Notes: generated by a model from the sequence alone, not told the origin. Shown: positions 39,312-48,768, counted from the stretch's first letter. The stretch: DNA of 64,000 nucleotides from Cucumibacter marinus DSM 18995 (GCF_000429865.1 NZ_AUCR01000011.1:62001-126000); one strand, 5' to 3'. Numbers and translations are program-made.

Positions 39312-41129
39312 ATGCCCTTGCGCAATATCGCGATCATCGCCCATGTCGACCATGGCAAGACCAGCCTTATCGACGTGCTTCTCCGCCAGTCAGGCACTTT
39401 CCGTGACAATCAGAAAGTGGCCGAGCGGGCCATGGACTCGAATGATCTGGAGCGCGAGCGCGGGATCACGATCCTGGCCAAGGTGACAGCGCTCGACTGG
39501 AAAGGCACCCGGATCAATATCGTCGATACGCCGGGCCACGCCGACTTTGGCGGCGAGGTCGAGCGCATCCTGAATATGGTCGATGGTGCCATCATCCTGG
39601 TCGATGCCGCCGAAGGCCCTATGCCGCAGACCAAGTTCGTGCTCTCGAAAGCCCTGCGCATGGGGCTCCGGCCGATCGTCGCGATCAACAAGATCGACAA
39701 GCCCGACGAACGCCATTCCGAGGTGCTCGACGAGATCTTCGATCTGTTCGTGGCGCTCGAGGCTGATGAAAACCAACTCGACTTTCCGGTGCTTTACGGT
39801 TCGGCCAAGCAGGGCTGGATGGCGATGTCGCCCGAAGGCCCCAAAGAAGATTCCGGGCCGCTGCTCGATCTGGTGCTCGAACATTTCTCCGAGCCGACTG
39901 TTGTCGACGGGCCGTTCCGGATGCTGGCGACAACCGTCGACCGCGATCCGTTCCTCGGGCGCGTGCTGACCGGCCGGGTCTATTCGGGTACCGCACTGGC
40001 CGGCGCGCCGATCCATGCGATCAGCCGCGACGGCAAGATTATCGAAAAGGGCCGGATCTCGAAGGTTCTGGGTTTCCGTGGGCTGGCGCGCGAGCCGGTG
40101 GAAAGCGGGGAGGCCGGCGACATCGTCGTGATTTCAGGGCTCGAGACCGCGACCGTCGCGGATACGCTGGCGGCCCCCGAGGTCACCGAACCGCTCGACG
40201 CGCAACCGATCGATCCCCCGACCCTGTCGATGACGTTCCGCATCAATGACGGCCCGCTGGCCGGTCGCGAAGGCGACAAGGTGCAATCCCGAGTTATCCG
40301 CGACCGGTTGATGCGCGAGGCGGAAGGCAATGTGGCGCTCAAGGTCACCGATGGCGATGACCGCGACAGTTTCGAGGTTGCCGGCCGTGGCGAATTGCAG
40401 CTTTCAGTGCTGATCGAAACCATGCGGCGCGAAGGGTTCGAGCTCAATGTCGGCCGTCCCAAGGTGCTGATGCAAGAACAGGACGGGGTGACCGTCGAGC
40501 CGATCGAGGAAGTCACGATCGACGTCGACGATGAGTTCACCGGCCCGATCGTGCAAAAGCTTTCCGAGCGGCGCGGCGAATTGACGGACATGCGGCCTTC
40601 GGGCACCGGGCGCACCCGGCTCAAGCTCAATGTCCCGACACGCGGGCTGATCGGCTATCAGCCGGAACTGCTTTCGGATACCCGCGGCACCGCGGTCTTC
40701 AACCGGGTGTTTTCCGCTTATGAGCCGCATAAGGGCGCGCTGCCGGGCCGGCGCACCGGGGTCCTGATCTCCAACGCCCAGGGCGATGCTGTTGCCTATG
40801 CCTTGTTCAATCTCGAGGATCGCGGCGCGATCATGATCGAACCGGGCGAAGCGGTTTATGAAGGCATGATCGTGGGCGAGCACAGCCGCGAAAACGATCT
40901 CGAGGTCAATGTTCTCAAAGGCAAGCAGCTCACCAATGTGCGTGCTGCGGGCAAGGACGATGCGGTCAAGCTGACCACACCGAAAAAACTCAGCCTCGAA
41001 CAGGCGCTGAGCTATATCGCGGAAGACGAATATGTCGAGGTGACGCCGAAATCGATCCGGCTGCGCAAGATCCATCTCGATCCGCATGACCGCAAGCGGG
41101 CCATGCGCGCCGCCGCCAAGGCGAGCTAG
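39312..41129 (+). CDS. typA: TypA/BipA, ribosome-associated GTPase
   Basis: A translational GTPase of 605 residues that helps 50S assembly and stress growth. G1 [16 protein letters not shown]2/switch [11 protein letters not shown]3 [15 protein letters not shown] and G4 NKIDKPD are intact, followed by EF-G-like domains and the BipA-specific C-terminal domain ([18 protein letters not shown]). Its stop codon shares the tetranucleotide CTAG with the converging hydrolase gene. Confidence 0.96.
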   Translation: MPLRNIAIIAHVDHGKTSLIDVLLRQSGTFRDNQKVAERAMDSNDLERERGITILAKVTALDWKGTRINIVDTPGHADFGGEVERILNMVDGAIILVDAAEGPMPQTKFVLSKALRMGLRPIVAINKIDKPDERHSEVLDEIFDLFVALEADENQLDFPVLYGSAKQGWMAMSPEGPKEDSGPLLDLVLEHFSEPTVVDGPFRMLATTVDRDPFLGRVLTGRVYSGTALAGAPIHAISRDGKIIEKGRISKVLGFRGLAREPVESGEAGDIVVISGLETATVADTLAAPEVTEPLDAQPIDPPTLSMTFRINDGPLAGREGDKVQSRVIRDRLMREAEGNVALKVTDGDDRDSFEVAGRGELQLSVLIETMRREGFELNVGRPKVLMQEQDGVTVEPIEEVTIDVDDEFTGPIVQKLSERRGELTDMRPSGTGRTRLKLNVPTRGLIGYQPELLSDTRGTAVFNRVFSAYEPHKGALPGRRTGVLISNAQGDAVAYALFNLEDRGAIMIEPGEAVYEGMIVGEHSRENDLEVNVLKGKQLTNVRAAGKDDAVKLTTPKKLSLEQALSYIAEDEYVEVTPKSIRLRKIHLDPHDRKRAMRAAAKAS

Positions 41130-42052
41130 CCGGCGGTCCTGCGGTCCAGCCAGTCGGCAACGATGGCGATCACCTCGGGATCGATGGGTTCCTCGATGAG
41201 CCCGGGATAGGAAAAGAAGGTGTGCTCGCCCGGATCGCTGCGCAAAATATGCGTGAGGTCGGGCAGCACATGGCTGGTCGCAGCCTCGCCAAGAATATTC
41301 TTAAGTACGGGAATATCGGCAGGATCGCATTGCAGGTCCTTGGCCCCGGCCAGCAAAAGGACCGGGACCGAGACCTTCTCATAGACCCCGGTGACCGAAA
41401 CGCTCATCATTTCGCGTAGCGCCTTGGCGGGAATGCGGTTGCGTCCCTTTCCGACAGTGTCGGTGGTGCCGGCCTTCAGCGTGGCGATGATCTTGTCCTG
41501 GGCCTTTTCCGGCCCGCCGGTGAAGAAGGTGATGATCCGATAGGTCCAGCCGCGCGGGCCCTTGAGGGCGCGCATGTTCTCGGCGCCCTTGCGGGCCTGT
41601 TCGCGCAGGATCGGTTCGAGGTCCTGGGCAAAAGGCGCGAGCAACAGCAGTCCGCTGACCTCACGCTCAAGGCTGGCTTCGGCGCCGATCAGCGTGCCTT
41701 CTGAATGTCCCAGCAGATAGATCTCGGTGAAGCCTTCGACGTTCCGGGCATAGTCGATCAGCGCGATGACGTCATTGACCAGATCGAAATGGCCGGCGCT
41801 GACGTAATCGCCGGTCGATTGTCCGCAACCGCGTTTGTCAAAACGCAGTCCGGCGATGCCATGTTGGGCCAGCGCCTTCGAAATGGTGTTGAACACATTG
41901 AGCGCCATGCCGGGCATGTTTTCGTCGCGGTCGAGCGGTCCCGTGCCGTGGATATAGATCACCAGCGGACAGGGGCCGTCCGTCTCCGGGCGGGTCAGGC
42001 TGGCAGCCAGATCGGCACCGTCGGCTTTGATGGTAATTTCGGTTTCGATCAT
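41126..42052 (-). CDS. Alpha/beta hydrolase
   Basis: A 308-residue alpha/beta hydrolase. The oxyanion-hole region is YIHGTGPLDRDENM, the nucleophile elbow YLLGHSEGTLIGAEA, the acid is probably in LLLAGAKDLQCDPADI and the histidine in LPDLTHILRSDPGEH. It most resembles the YqkD/serine aminopeptidase-like S33 group; the substrate is unknown. It ends tail-to-tail with typA. There is no signal peptide. Confidence 0.88.
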   Translation of the reverse strand: MIETEITIKADGADLAASLTRPETDGPCPLVIYIHGTGPLDRDENMPGMALNVFNTISKALAQHGIAGLRFDKRGCGQSTGDYVSAGHFDLVNDVIALIDYARNVEGFTEIYLLGHSEGTLIGAEASLEREVSGLLLLAPFAQDLEPILREQARKGAENMRALKGPRGWTYRIITFFTGGPEKAQDKIIATLKAGTTDTVGKGRNRIPAKALREMMSVSVTGVYEKVSVPVLLLAGAKDLQCDPADIPVLKNILGEAATSHVLPDLTHILRSDPGEHTFFSYPGLIEEPIDPEVIAIVADWLDRRTAG

Positions 42053-42078
42053 GGCTGCGGCTCCTTTTGGGGTCGCGG

Positions 42079-42711
42079 CTAGATGTTGGCGTCGCCCAGC
42101 GATGCTTCAAGCGTGTCGACCGCGCCGGCGAGCTTTTCATCGATCACGTGGAGATATTGGGTCCAATCGTCGATGTGATGCAGGTCGCCGGCCCCATCTG
42201 AAATCCCGCGCAGGGCGATGAGCGGGACCTGGTAACGCTGGCAGGCGCGCAGGATGGCAAAGGTTTCCATGTCCACCATGTCGGCCTCGATGGCGTCATA
42301 AGCCTTGCCCGAGACGATATTGGCGCCGGTCGACAGGCTCGCCTGGTCAAGGCCCCTAATGGCGTGGCCGAGATCGATGGTGACCGGCAGTCCGGCAAAG
42401 GGCGTTTCCCCTTTTTCAAAACCCAGCGGGCTGGCATCCATGTCGCGATAGGCGACGCTTGAGGCCTGATAGACGGCAGTCTGTTCGAGCCGTGCGGAGC
42501 CGGCGGAACCGAGCGAGATCACGAGGTCCGGCAAGGCATTTTCGGCCTCGAGCGTACACAGCGCAGCTGTGATCGCGACCGCCGCCTCGACCGGGCCGAC
42601 CCCGGTCATCAGCGGGGTGAAACGGGATTTGAGGTGCGGGCCGTATTCGTGATCGAGCGCCATCACGTATAGCAGGCGCTTGCCGTCGACAGTCTTTGTG
42701 GAAATCGTCAT
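42079..42711 (-). CDS. mtnN: MtnN, methylthioadenosine/S-adenosylhomocysteine nucleosidase
   Basis: A 210-residue phosphorylase-superfamily nucleosidase that splits methylthioadenosine and S-adenosylhomocysteine to adenine and thioribose derivatives. TGVGPVEAAVAIT, ISLGSAGSARLEQ, EADMVDMETFAIL and LRGISDGAGD are the substrate-site landmarks. AGGGAGG precedes the ATG. Its first codons are duplicated 125 bp upstream as a truncated copy separated by a repeat element. Confidence 0.9.
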   Translation of the reverse strand: MTISTKTVDGKRLLYVMALDHEYGPHLKSRFTPLMTGVGPVEAAVAITAALCTLEAENALPDLVISLGSAGSARLEQTAVYQASSVAYRDMDASPLGFEKGETPFAGLPVTIDLGHAIRGLDQASLSTGANIVSGKAYDAIEADMVDMETFAILRACQRYQVPLIALRGISDGAGDLHHIDDWTQYLHVIDEKLAGAVDTLEASLGDANI

Positions 42712-42839
42712 CCTCCCTGTTTCCTTTTTGCTGCGCGCGCGGACGGAAAACCGGCGTCCACTTTTCCTGCGCGCGCAGTATCAAGCGCCATCACGTATAG
42801 CAGGCGTTTGTTGCCGACAGTCTTGATGAAATCCTGCAT
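42708..42839 (-). pseudogene. Truncated duplicate of the mtnN 5' end
   Basis: The first 60 nt (42780-42839) read MQDFIKTVGNKRLLYVMALD, closely matching MTISTKTVDGKRLLYVMALD at the start of mtnN. The copy then runs straight into a repeat element and its frame ends after 43 codons at a TGA overlapping the real mtnN ATG. Its own ATG lies just after the stop of the upstream secreted-protein gene. It is a relic of a tandem duplication or a recombined older start, and could still be translated as a short leader. Confidence 0.75.
42727..42783. repeat. Variant intergenic palindrome inside the duplicated mtnN start
   Basis: TGCTGCGCGCGCGGACGGAA begins the element, then AACCGGCGTCCACTTTTCCT and GCGCGCGCAG. 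The outer arms (CTGCGCGCGC and GCGCGCGCAG) are inverted repeats, and the core GAAAACCGGCGTCCACTTTT parallels GTGAACCGGCGTCCACTTCA of the copy near 29.2 kb. It belongs to the same broad class with different flanks. Confidence 0.75.
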
Positions 42840-42842
42840 CGC

Positions 42843-43397
42843 CTAGTAGCCGGACCACTCACCGAGCGTTTCGGGCCCGTCCTCGCAATCGAAGTCGGGG
42901 GCTCTGTCGGCCGCATCGCGCGCCATCTGATTGGCGTCGACATTGGCCAGCGCGTCGATATAGGCGGTGTGGCACACTTCCTCTTCGCCGAGCTTGGTCA
43001 CCACCAGGATCTCGCCTTCGGTGTAATTGCCTTCGCCATCGGTCTTTTCGGTGATGAAGCGCAGAATGGTGGCGAAAGGCAGCCAGTCGCCGCTCGCATT
43101 GGTCACCCGCCACTCGATTTTCTGGCCCATGCGGTTGAAGGGGGGCAGGGTCTGGCGGGCGGCTTTCTTGTCGGGGGCGTAAAACCCATAGGAGACAAAG
43201 AAGCGCAGATCGCCCTCGGCGACATAGACCGGCATGCCGCGATAGCCCGGGCAGGCCCAGGAGGCGCCGAAATCGTCAGCCTGAAGGATGGTGCAGTCGG
43301 CCAGATCGACATCGGTATAGGTGCTGTCGACATCGGTGGCGAGGGCGGGGAGTGTCAGGCCGGCGGAGACGGCGAGGGCGATGACTAGAGTGCGCAA
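42843..43397 (-). CDS. Secreted protein of unknown function
   Basis: A 184-residue protein with a signal peptide ([19 protein letters not shown]) starting at TTG, with GAGGT 9 nt upstream. The mature part contains four cysteines ([33 protein letters not shown]) that could form two disulfides, and the segment [17 protein letters not shown]. Similar small proteins occur in Hyphomicrobiales, but I can name no function. It is divergent from ppa. Confidence 0.75.
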   Translation of the reverse strand: MRTLVIALAVSAGLTLPALATDVDSTYTDVDLADCTILQADDFGASWACPGYRGMPVYVAEGDLRFFVSYGFYAPDKKAARQTLPPFNRMGQKIEWRVTNASGDWLPFATILRFITEKTDGEGNYTEGEILVVTKLGEEEVCHTAYIDALANVDANQMARDAADRAPDFDCEDGPETLGEWSGY

Positions 43398-43514
43398 GGG
43401 GAAAATACCTCGTCGAATGGGCGGTTTCGGGCCGGATTATGGCTTGCAATCCTGGCGATGCCTAGGCCATTAACGGGCACGATTTCCAGCACGCGCTTCA
43501 AGGAGCATCCCGGC

Positions 43515-44045
43515 ATGAATATCGATGCAATCCCGGTCGGCAAGAATCCGCCTGACGATATCAATGTGATCATCGAGGTGCCGATCGGCGGCGAGCCGAT
43601 CAAATACGAGATGGACAAGGATTCCGGGGCGCTGTTCGTCGACCGCTTCCTTTATACGCCGATGCGTTATCCGGGGAATTACGGGTTCGTACCGCATACG
43701 CTTTGCGGCGACGGCGACCCGCTCGATGTTGTCGTGATGAATTCGCGTCCGGTGGTGCCGGGCGGGGTCATCCGCTGCCGCCCGATCGGGGTGTTGATGA
43801 TGGAAGACGATGGCGGCAAGGACGAGAAGCTGATTGCCCTGCCGGTGCAAAAGCTCACCCGCGCCTATGATGGCATCAAGGATATTACCGATATGCCGGA
43901 GATCGAGGTCGAGAAGGTCAAGCACTTCTTCACCCACTACAAGGATCTCGAGCCGGGTAAATGGGCCAAGATCGAAGGCATTGAAGGCATCGAGAAGGCC
44001 CGCCAGGTGGTGCTCGATTCGATCGAGATGGCCAACAAGGGCTGA
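43515..44045 (+). CDS. ppa: Ppa, inorganic pyrophosphatase
   Basis: A family I soluble pyrophosphatase of 176 residues that hydrolyses pyrophosphate and drives biosynthesis. The metal-binding signature [10 protein letters not shown] is present, with [13 protein letters not shown] before it and the late [10 protein letters not shown] segment. AGGAG lies 9 nt before the ATG; a longer frame upstream has no similarity. Its terminator lies inside the end of the converging yggU. Confidence 0.96.
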   Translation: MNIDAIPVGKNPPDDINVIIEVPIGGEPIKYEMDKDSGALFVDRFLYTPMRYPGNYGFVPHTLCGDGDPLDVVVMNSRPVVPGGVIRCRPIGVLMMEDDGGKDEKLIALPVQKLTRAYDGIKDITDMPEIEVEKVKHFFTHYKDLEPGKWAKIEGIEGIEKARQVVLDSIEMANKG

Positions 44046-44054
44046 GGCGTTTCC

Positions 44055-44390
44055 TCAATCCGAAGTGTTTTGAAAGGCGCTGGCGAGGAGACTTGCCAGC
44101 GCTTTTTTGTCGCCCGCAATCGCGATGGATTTCTGCCGAGCGGTTTCGCCGGCGACAATCGAGAAATCGGATTTGCGCAGGCCCAGAGACTTGGCCAATA
44201 GCGCAATCACGGCCTTGTTGGCGCGGCCCTTGTCGGGCGGTGCGGTGACGCTGACGCGCAGCACCGCCTCGCCATTGTCGCGCGCTTCAATCCCTGCCAC
44301 GTGGTTGCGGGCTGCCCCCGGCGCCACGCGCACCGTCAGGACGAGACCGGTGCCGGTCTCGCGCCAGGGCAGGGGATGGCCGGTGGCCAT
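44055..44390 (-). CDS. YggU / DUF167 family protein
   Basis: A 111-residue protein of the DUF167 (YggU) family. LVLTVRVAPGAARNHVAGIE and VSVTAPPDKGRANKAVIALL are the diagnostic motifs. The biochemical function is unknown. It follows yggT by 3 bp, the conserved yggT-yggU pair. Its last codons also encode a terminator for ppa on the other strand. Confidence 0.9.
   Translation of the reverse strand: MATGHPLPWRETGTGLVLTVRVAPGAARNHVAGIEARDNGEAVLRVSVTAPPDKGRANKAVIALLAKSLGLRKSDFSIVAGETARQKSIAIAGDKKALASLLASAFQNTSD
44073..44108 (+). terminator. Terminator of ppa, inside the 3' end of yggU
   Basis: An 8-bp GC core (GCGCTGGC with GCCAGCGC) extended by four A-T/G-T pairs has a 10-nt loop and six T. It is 28 bp after the ppa stop and lies within the yggU coding region on the opposite strand. 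Confidence 0.85.
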
Positions 44391-44393
44391 GCC

Positions 44394-44684
44394 CTAGAAG
44401 GTGTAGGGATAGATATAGTCGGTGATGATCCGCTGGACGACATAGATGCCGATGAACAGCACGAGCGGGGAAATATCGATCCCCGACAGGTTCGGCATGA
44501 TGCGCCGAATGGGCCGCAGGACCGGTTCGGTCAGCCCGTTGACGATGCGCCAGATGGTGGCAACGAACTGGTTGGCGCCATTGATCACGTTGAAGGCAAA
44601 CAGCCAGCTCATGATGATCATGATGATCACGACCCACCAATAGAGGTTGAGCAGCATCAGGATGACATCAAGCAAAATCCGCAT
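44394..44684 (-). CDS. YggT family membrane protein
   Basis: A 96-residue inner-membrane protein with two hydrophobic segments (VILMLLNLYWWVVIIMIIMS and PLVLFIGIYVVQRIITDYI) joined by the signature LTEPVLRPIRRIMPNLSGID. The family affects ion homeostasis or membrane-protein insertion in different organisms; the mechanism is unclear. It is followed directly by yggU. Confidence 0.92.
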   Translation of the reverse strand: MRILLDVILMLLNLYWWVVIIMIIMSWLFAFNVINGANQFVATIWRIVNGLTEPVLRPIRRIMPNLSGIDISPLVLFIGIYVVQRIITDYIYPYTF

Positions 44685-45021
44685 TGCGGGCCTCCGAAAG
44701 GGAATATGTCGGGATATGTAGCGGTTAGACCCGTGGCCGACAAGAGCGGCAGGCTGCCGCGTGGTCCCCGCCGGTCACCCGCGATGACAAAGGCCCGTCT
44801 CCGATACGCGGAGAACGGGCCTTTTTGAAGGTCGGTTCCGGGTACGCAATACATTTTCCCGGTCGCTGAACTCTTTGCATGCGCCGTGCCAGTTTTGAGA
44901 AAGGGTAGCGAAGCCCGGAAACCGGGCCGGGCGGGAGCCGGGGCGCGGGACTGTTGGGAGTCGGCGTTGCAAAATGCAATTGCATGGCGCAATCGCGCTT
45001 GCATTCTGCAAGCGTGGTGCG
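44685..45021. other. 337-bp gap between yggT and the TerB-like gene
   Basis: Apart from the terminator hairpin at 44789-44826, no gene or repeat is evident. The remainder should include the yggT promoter on the minus strand. Confidence 0.55.
44789..44826. terminator. Bidirectional hairpin after the TerB-like gene
   Basis: AAAGGCCCGT pairs with ACGGGCCTTT, and CTCC with GGAG inside it. On the plus strand five T follow; on the minus strand, after the TerB-like gene, only TTTG. It probably ends the minus-strand unit and blocks read-through in the other direction. Confidence 0.75.
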
Positions 45022-45504
45022 TCAGCCGGCGCTGCTGTCATCATCCTCGTCGCTCATTTCCGCCTCGGTCTCGCGGCGGATCTGGTTGCGTAAAATGGTG
45101 CGTTCGCGCGCCGAGATGCCGATCAGCTCGGCGACGCGCCAGACCATATTGTCTTCAAGCTCGTGATTTTCGGCATCGACATAGACCAGGCGCCACATCA
45201 TGCGGATGATGTCGATCTTCTCTTCCGGTGTCAGCCGGGCGATCTCGGCGGTGAAGCGGTAATAGTCGACCGCGTCATGGTCCTTCTTGATCGCGAGACG
45301 GATCAGCGCGCGCACATCGCTTTCCGAGAGCTCGTAATGCTCCATCATCAGCTGGCGCAGGGTCTGCTTCTCGTCCTCGGTGACCACGCCGTCGACGGCT
45401 GTGAGGTGCACGAGGAGGGCCGCCACCGACAGCTTCGGGTCGGCCACTTCGACCTCGGGGGTCTCGCGGGAAAACAGTCGGGACAGGGCGTCGAACATCG
45501 GCAT
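45022..45504 (-). CDS. TerB-like domain protein
   Basis: A 160-residue all-helical protein of the TerB/DjlA-N type. LSVAALLVHLTAVDGVVTED contains the family AxxDGxxxxxE acidic pattern, repeated near VYVDAENHELEDNMV. These acidic residues bind metal in known TerB proteins. The role is general stress or membrane-linked and not defined here. The chosen ATG gives MPMFDALSRLFS; a longer frame has no family similarity. It lies 101 bp after the pterin dehydratase gene. Confidence 0.85.
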   Translation of the reverse strand: MPMFDALSRLFSRETPEVEVADPKLSVAALLVHLTAVDGVVTEDEKQTLRQLMMEHYELSESDVRALIRLAIKKDHDAVDYYRFTAEIARLTPEEKIDIIRMMWRLVYVDAENHELEDNMVWRVAELIGISARERTILRNQIRRETEAEMSDEDDDSSAG

Positions 45505-45605
45505 TTTCCAGCTCCAGCGTCCGGAGGGTCCGGCCGCGTCATGTGAGCTTTCTAGAGGTAAAGCGGGTGCCGGGGGTGCGCAAGCGTTGCGCCCCGGCTT
45601 TGTCA

Positions 45606-45890
45606 TCACAAGGCGTCGATCTTGTGCGCGAGGTCGAAATCGCGCTGGCTCAATCCGCCGGCGTCATGGGTGGTGAGCCGGATGTCGACCGTGTTGTAGA
45701 CATTGCTCCATTCGGGATGGTGATTGGCCTTTTCGGCCAGGATCGCGACCTTTGTCATGAAGCCGAAGGCGGAGACGAAATTGTCAAAGCGAAATGAACG
45801 GGTGATGGCGCCGCCACCTTCGGCGAGGGCCCAGTCGGGGCAATCCTTGAGTGCGGTGTGCACTGCGCCTTCGTCCAGTTTATCGACCAT
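45606..45890 (-). CDS. 4a-hydroxytetrahydrobiopterin dehydratase (PCD/DCoH)
   Basis: A 94-residue pterin-4a-carbinolamine dehydratase, which recycles the oxidised pterin of aromatic amino acid hydroxylases. The signature [20 protein letters not shown] contains the catalytic histidines. AAAGGAGG lies before the ATG ([14 protein letters not shown]). No phenylalanine hydroxylase is in the window. A molybdopterin-related role has also been proposed for bacterial members. Confidence 0.93.
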   Translation of the reverse strand: MVDKLDEGAVHTALKDCPDWALAEGGGAITRSFRFDNFVSAFGFMTKVAILAEKANHHPEWSNVYNTVDIRLTTHDAGGLSQRDFDLAHKIDAL

Positions 45891-46259
45891 TGCATCCTCC
45901 TTTGCCGGTTCGACGTTCTCTCTAACAGAATGAAACGGAGGGCGCATTGTTCCTGCGGCGGGCGGATATGGGCGTTTCAACGTCCATCCGGTTAACCGGG
46001 GTAATCTGATTGGCCGCGCTGACACGGTTGTATTGCACAATTTCAGCGCGAACTTGTTTCATGGTTAAGTAATAGTAGCGCGATTTCGCCTCAAGGGTCA
46101 GCGGATTGCGGGGTATCGCGGGCGCAGCGCGCGGGTGCGGTTTACGTTTGATTAAGCCTAGCCCCAAACTCGCATAACCCAATTGGGCCGGAATGTGTCT
46201 GCGAAACCCTGCCTTAACCCCGCTCCGTGCAAGAATGACCGGGCAATACGGGATAGGCG
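45891..46259. other. 369-bp divergent promoter region with palindrome
   Basis: The gap lies between the pterin dehydratase gene and the GGDEF-EAL gene. It holds a perfect 12-bp palindrome CCGGTTAACCGG at 45988-45999 and a CtrA-like site TTTA-N7-TTAA at 46141-46155, 105 bp before the GGDEF-EAL start. The part around 46040-46080 is AT-rich. Confidence 0.55.
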
Positions 46260-48572
46260 ATGTTTCAATCTGCACGCAAAGCGCTTCCGCCCCTGGATTA
46301 TGTGTCGATCGTCCGGTCGCTTTATGACGATAAGCGGACCATGGCGATGGGCACACTCGTGTCCGTGGTGGGATCGCTCTCATCGGCATACAAGACCGGC
46401 TCGATCGCCCTTCTGGCGGTCGCGGTCACCTTTGTGCTGATCGGGATCGGGCGCTGGATCGACATGACCGATTTCGAGCGCCATTACCTGGCCCCGGACG
46501 ATGTCGACACGGCCGCGCATTGGGAGCTGCGCTCGACCATCGGTGCGTGCTTCATCGCCGCGCTCTACGGCATCTGGTGTTTCATCGCGATCGCCATTCT
46601 CGATGACAGCTATTCCGAACTGGTGGCTCTCTCGGTGACCATGGCCTCGATGGTGGGCGTTGCCGCCCGCAATTTCGGGGTCGACCGGCTGGTGACCCTG
46701 CAATCGGCCCTGACGGGGTTCCCCTTGACCTTCTCGCTGTTTCTGGTCGGCGACATCTATCACAGCGTGCTGGCCCTGCTGTTCGGGCCGTTCTTCCTGT
46801 CGCTGCGCAAGATCGCGGCGACCGTGCGCTCCATCCTGTTGACGGCGCTGCACCGACGGATCGAGGCAACCCGGCTGGCCCAGGAGCTCGATACGGCGCT
46901 CGATACCATGCAGCACGGGCTTTGCATGCTCGACGAGAACGGGCTGGTGGCCGTGGTCAATGACCGCGCCAAGCAGATCTTCGCCCATTTCGCCCCGGGC
47001 AGCTGGACCGGGATGAGCTTCGCCCAGCTCGTCAATGATGCAGCCAACCGCACCAATGCGATGCTGCCGCGCCATGCCGCGCGCTCGCTTGTGGAAGCGA
47101 TCGAGAAGGGCGGCACCCGCAAGCTCTTGCTGCACATCTCCGACAGCTATCAGTGCGAAGTGACGATTTCATCGCGTCACGGCCGCACCGTGCTGCTGTT
47201 CGAAGACATCACCGAACGGGTGAAGGCGCAGGAGCGGATCAATTACATGGCCCGGTTCGACGCGCTGACCGGCCTGCCCAACCGCACCTTCTTCAAGGAA
47301 CAGGTCGAGGCCGATCTGGCCAACCCGTTCTATGCAGAGGACCCCGGGGTTTCCGCGCTGTTGATGGTCATCGACCTCGACGACTTCAAGCACGTCAATG
47401 ATTCCTTGGGCCATGTGGCCGGCGATGCGCTGTTGTCGGGCACCTCGGACCGGCTGCGCAAGGTCATCGATGCCGACTGCGTGCTGTCGCGTTTCGGGGG
47501 TGACGAGTTTGCCCTGTTCGCGATCGGCGAGTTCACCGAGGCCCGGGCCCGGGAACTGGCCGACAAGGTGCTGGCCGTGTTCGCCGAGCCGTTCACCCAT
47601 GACCGCCAGACCATCGCCGGCGGGGCGTGCCTTGGCTATGTGCTGTCCGTGGCCCAGGACGAAGATTTTGATGGTCTTCTCACCAAGGCCGATCTGGCGC
47701 TTTACCAGGCCAAGGCCGAAGGCCGCGGCGCGGTGCAGGCCTTCGTCGAGGAGATGGATACCGAGTACCGCTATCGTCAGCGGCTCAAGGCCGATCTGCG
47801 CGCTGCGGTGGATGCCCATGACCTGACGCTTGTCTATCAGCCGATCGTCGATCATCGCACCCAGAAAGTCGCCGGCTGCGAAGCGCTGGCGCGCTGGACC
47901 CATCCCGAGCTCGGCTCGATCTCGCCAATGATCTTCATCCCGCTCGCCGAAGAGATGGGTCTGATCTCGCGCATCACGCAATGGGTCCTTGAGGCCGCCA
48001 CGCGCGATTGCCTCGACTGGCCGGATCACATCTATGTCTCGGTGAATATCTCGACCAATGACTTCCGCCATGGCGACGTGCCGCGCATGGTGCAGAACGC
48101 GCTCGACCGGTCGGGTCTCAGCCCGGAACGGCTCGAGATCGAGATTACGGAGAACGTGTTCCTCGAGGAAAAGGGCACTGCGCTCAACGTGCTCAACGAG
48201 CTGACCGCCAAGGGTATCGGTATCGCGCTTGACGATTTCGGGACCGGCTATTCCTCGCTCAGCTATCTGCACGACCTGCCCTTCACCAAGCTGAAGATCG
48301 ACCGCGCCTTTGTTGTCGATGTCGCCAGTTCGGACCGCTCGCTGAAGCTGTTGTCGAACATTGCGCGGCTCAGCAAGGATCTCGAAATGACGGTGACGGT
48401 CGAAGGGGTGGAGACCGAAGAACAGCTCGCCCTGATCGCCAGCCATGCCGAGATCGACCATATCCAGGGCTTCCTGTTCGGCATGCCGCTGCCGCGTGCG
48501 GAGATCGGCGCGCTGATCGACCGGCTGGCCCGGCGCTCGCGCAAGATGCCGGCGGTCCGCAGAACCGCCTGA
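46260..48572 (+). CDS. Membrane-bound GGDEF-EAL c-di-GMP protein with PAS
   Basis: A 770-residue c-di-GMP enzyme. About five hydrophobic helices (residues 35-185) form the sensor, then a PAS-like region (210-320). The cyclase site GGDEF is intact at 413-417 (SRFGGDEFALF). The phosphodiesterase EAL is at 541-543 (GCEALARW), with catalytic residues in EITENVF, DDFGTGYSSLSYL and VEGVET. Both active sites look complete, so the protein could make and degrade c-di-GMP. A CtrA-like site lies upstream and a terminator downstream. Confidence 0.94.
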   Translation: MFQSARKALPPLDYVSIVRSLYDDKRTMAMGTLVSVVGSLSSAYKTGSIALLAVAVTFVLIGIGRWIDMTDFERHYLAPDDVDTAAHWELRSTIGACFIAALYGIWCFIAIAILDDSYSELVALSVTMASMVGVAARNFGVDRLVTLQSALTGFPLTFSLFLVGDIYHSVLALLFGPFFLSLRKIAATVRSILLTALHRRIEATRLAQELDTALDTMQHGLCMLDENGLVAVVNDRAKQIFAHFAPGSWTGMSFAQLVNDAANRTNAMLPRHAARSLVEAIEKGGTRKLLLHISDSYQCEVTISSRHGRTVLLFEDITERVKAQERINYMARFDALTGLPNRTFFKEQVEADLANPFYAEDPGVSALLMVIDLDDFKHVNDSLGHVAGDALLSGTSDRLRKVIDADCVLSRFGGDEFALFAIGEFTEARARELADKVLAVFAEPFTHDRQTIAGGACLGYVLSVAQDEDFDGLLTKADLALYQAKAEGRGAVQAFVEEMDTEYRYRQRLKADLRAAVDAHDLTLVYQPIVDHRTQKVAGCEALARWTHPELGSISPMIFIPLAEEMGLISRITQWVLEAATRDCLDWPDHIYVSVNISTNDFRHGDVPRMVQNALDRSGLSPERLEIEITENVFLEEKGTALNVLNELTAKGIGIALDDFGTGYSSLSYLHDLPFTKLKIDRAFVVDVASSDRSLKLLSNIARLSKDLEMTVTVEGVETEEQLALIASHAEIDHIQGFLFGMPLPRAEIGALIDRLARRSRKMPAVRRTA

Positions 48573-48619
48573 CCGCACGCCTGTTCGGCATTACCACCGA
48601 AAATCAGATTGTTAGCTGA

Positions 48620-48648
48620 CCCGCCTCCCGGAAACGGGGGCGGGTTTT
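48620..48648 (+). terminator. Terminator of the GGDEF-EAL gene
   Basis: CCCGCCTCCCG pairs with CGGGGGCGGG around GAAA (one bulge, one G-T pair) and is followed by TTTT, 47 bp past the stop. Confidence 0.8.
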
Positions 48649-48768
48649 GCGTTTATTTGCCGCGCCTCGGATAAATGCGGACGCGCGTCACACAGGCTTC
48701 ATGTAATAATGGATTAACCATAAGCAGAAGTAGTGAGCCAGATAGGACATTTGCCGGTTCTGTTTTGG

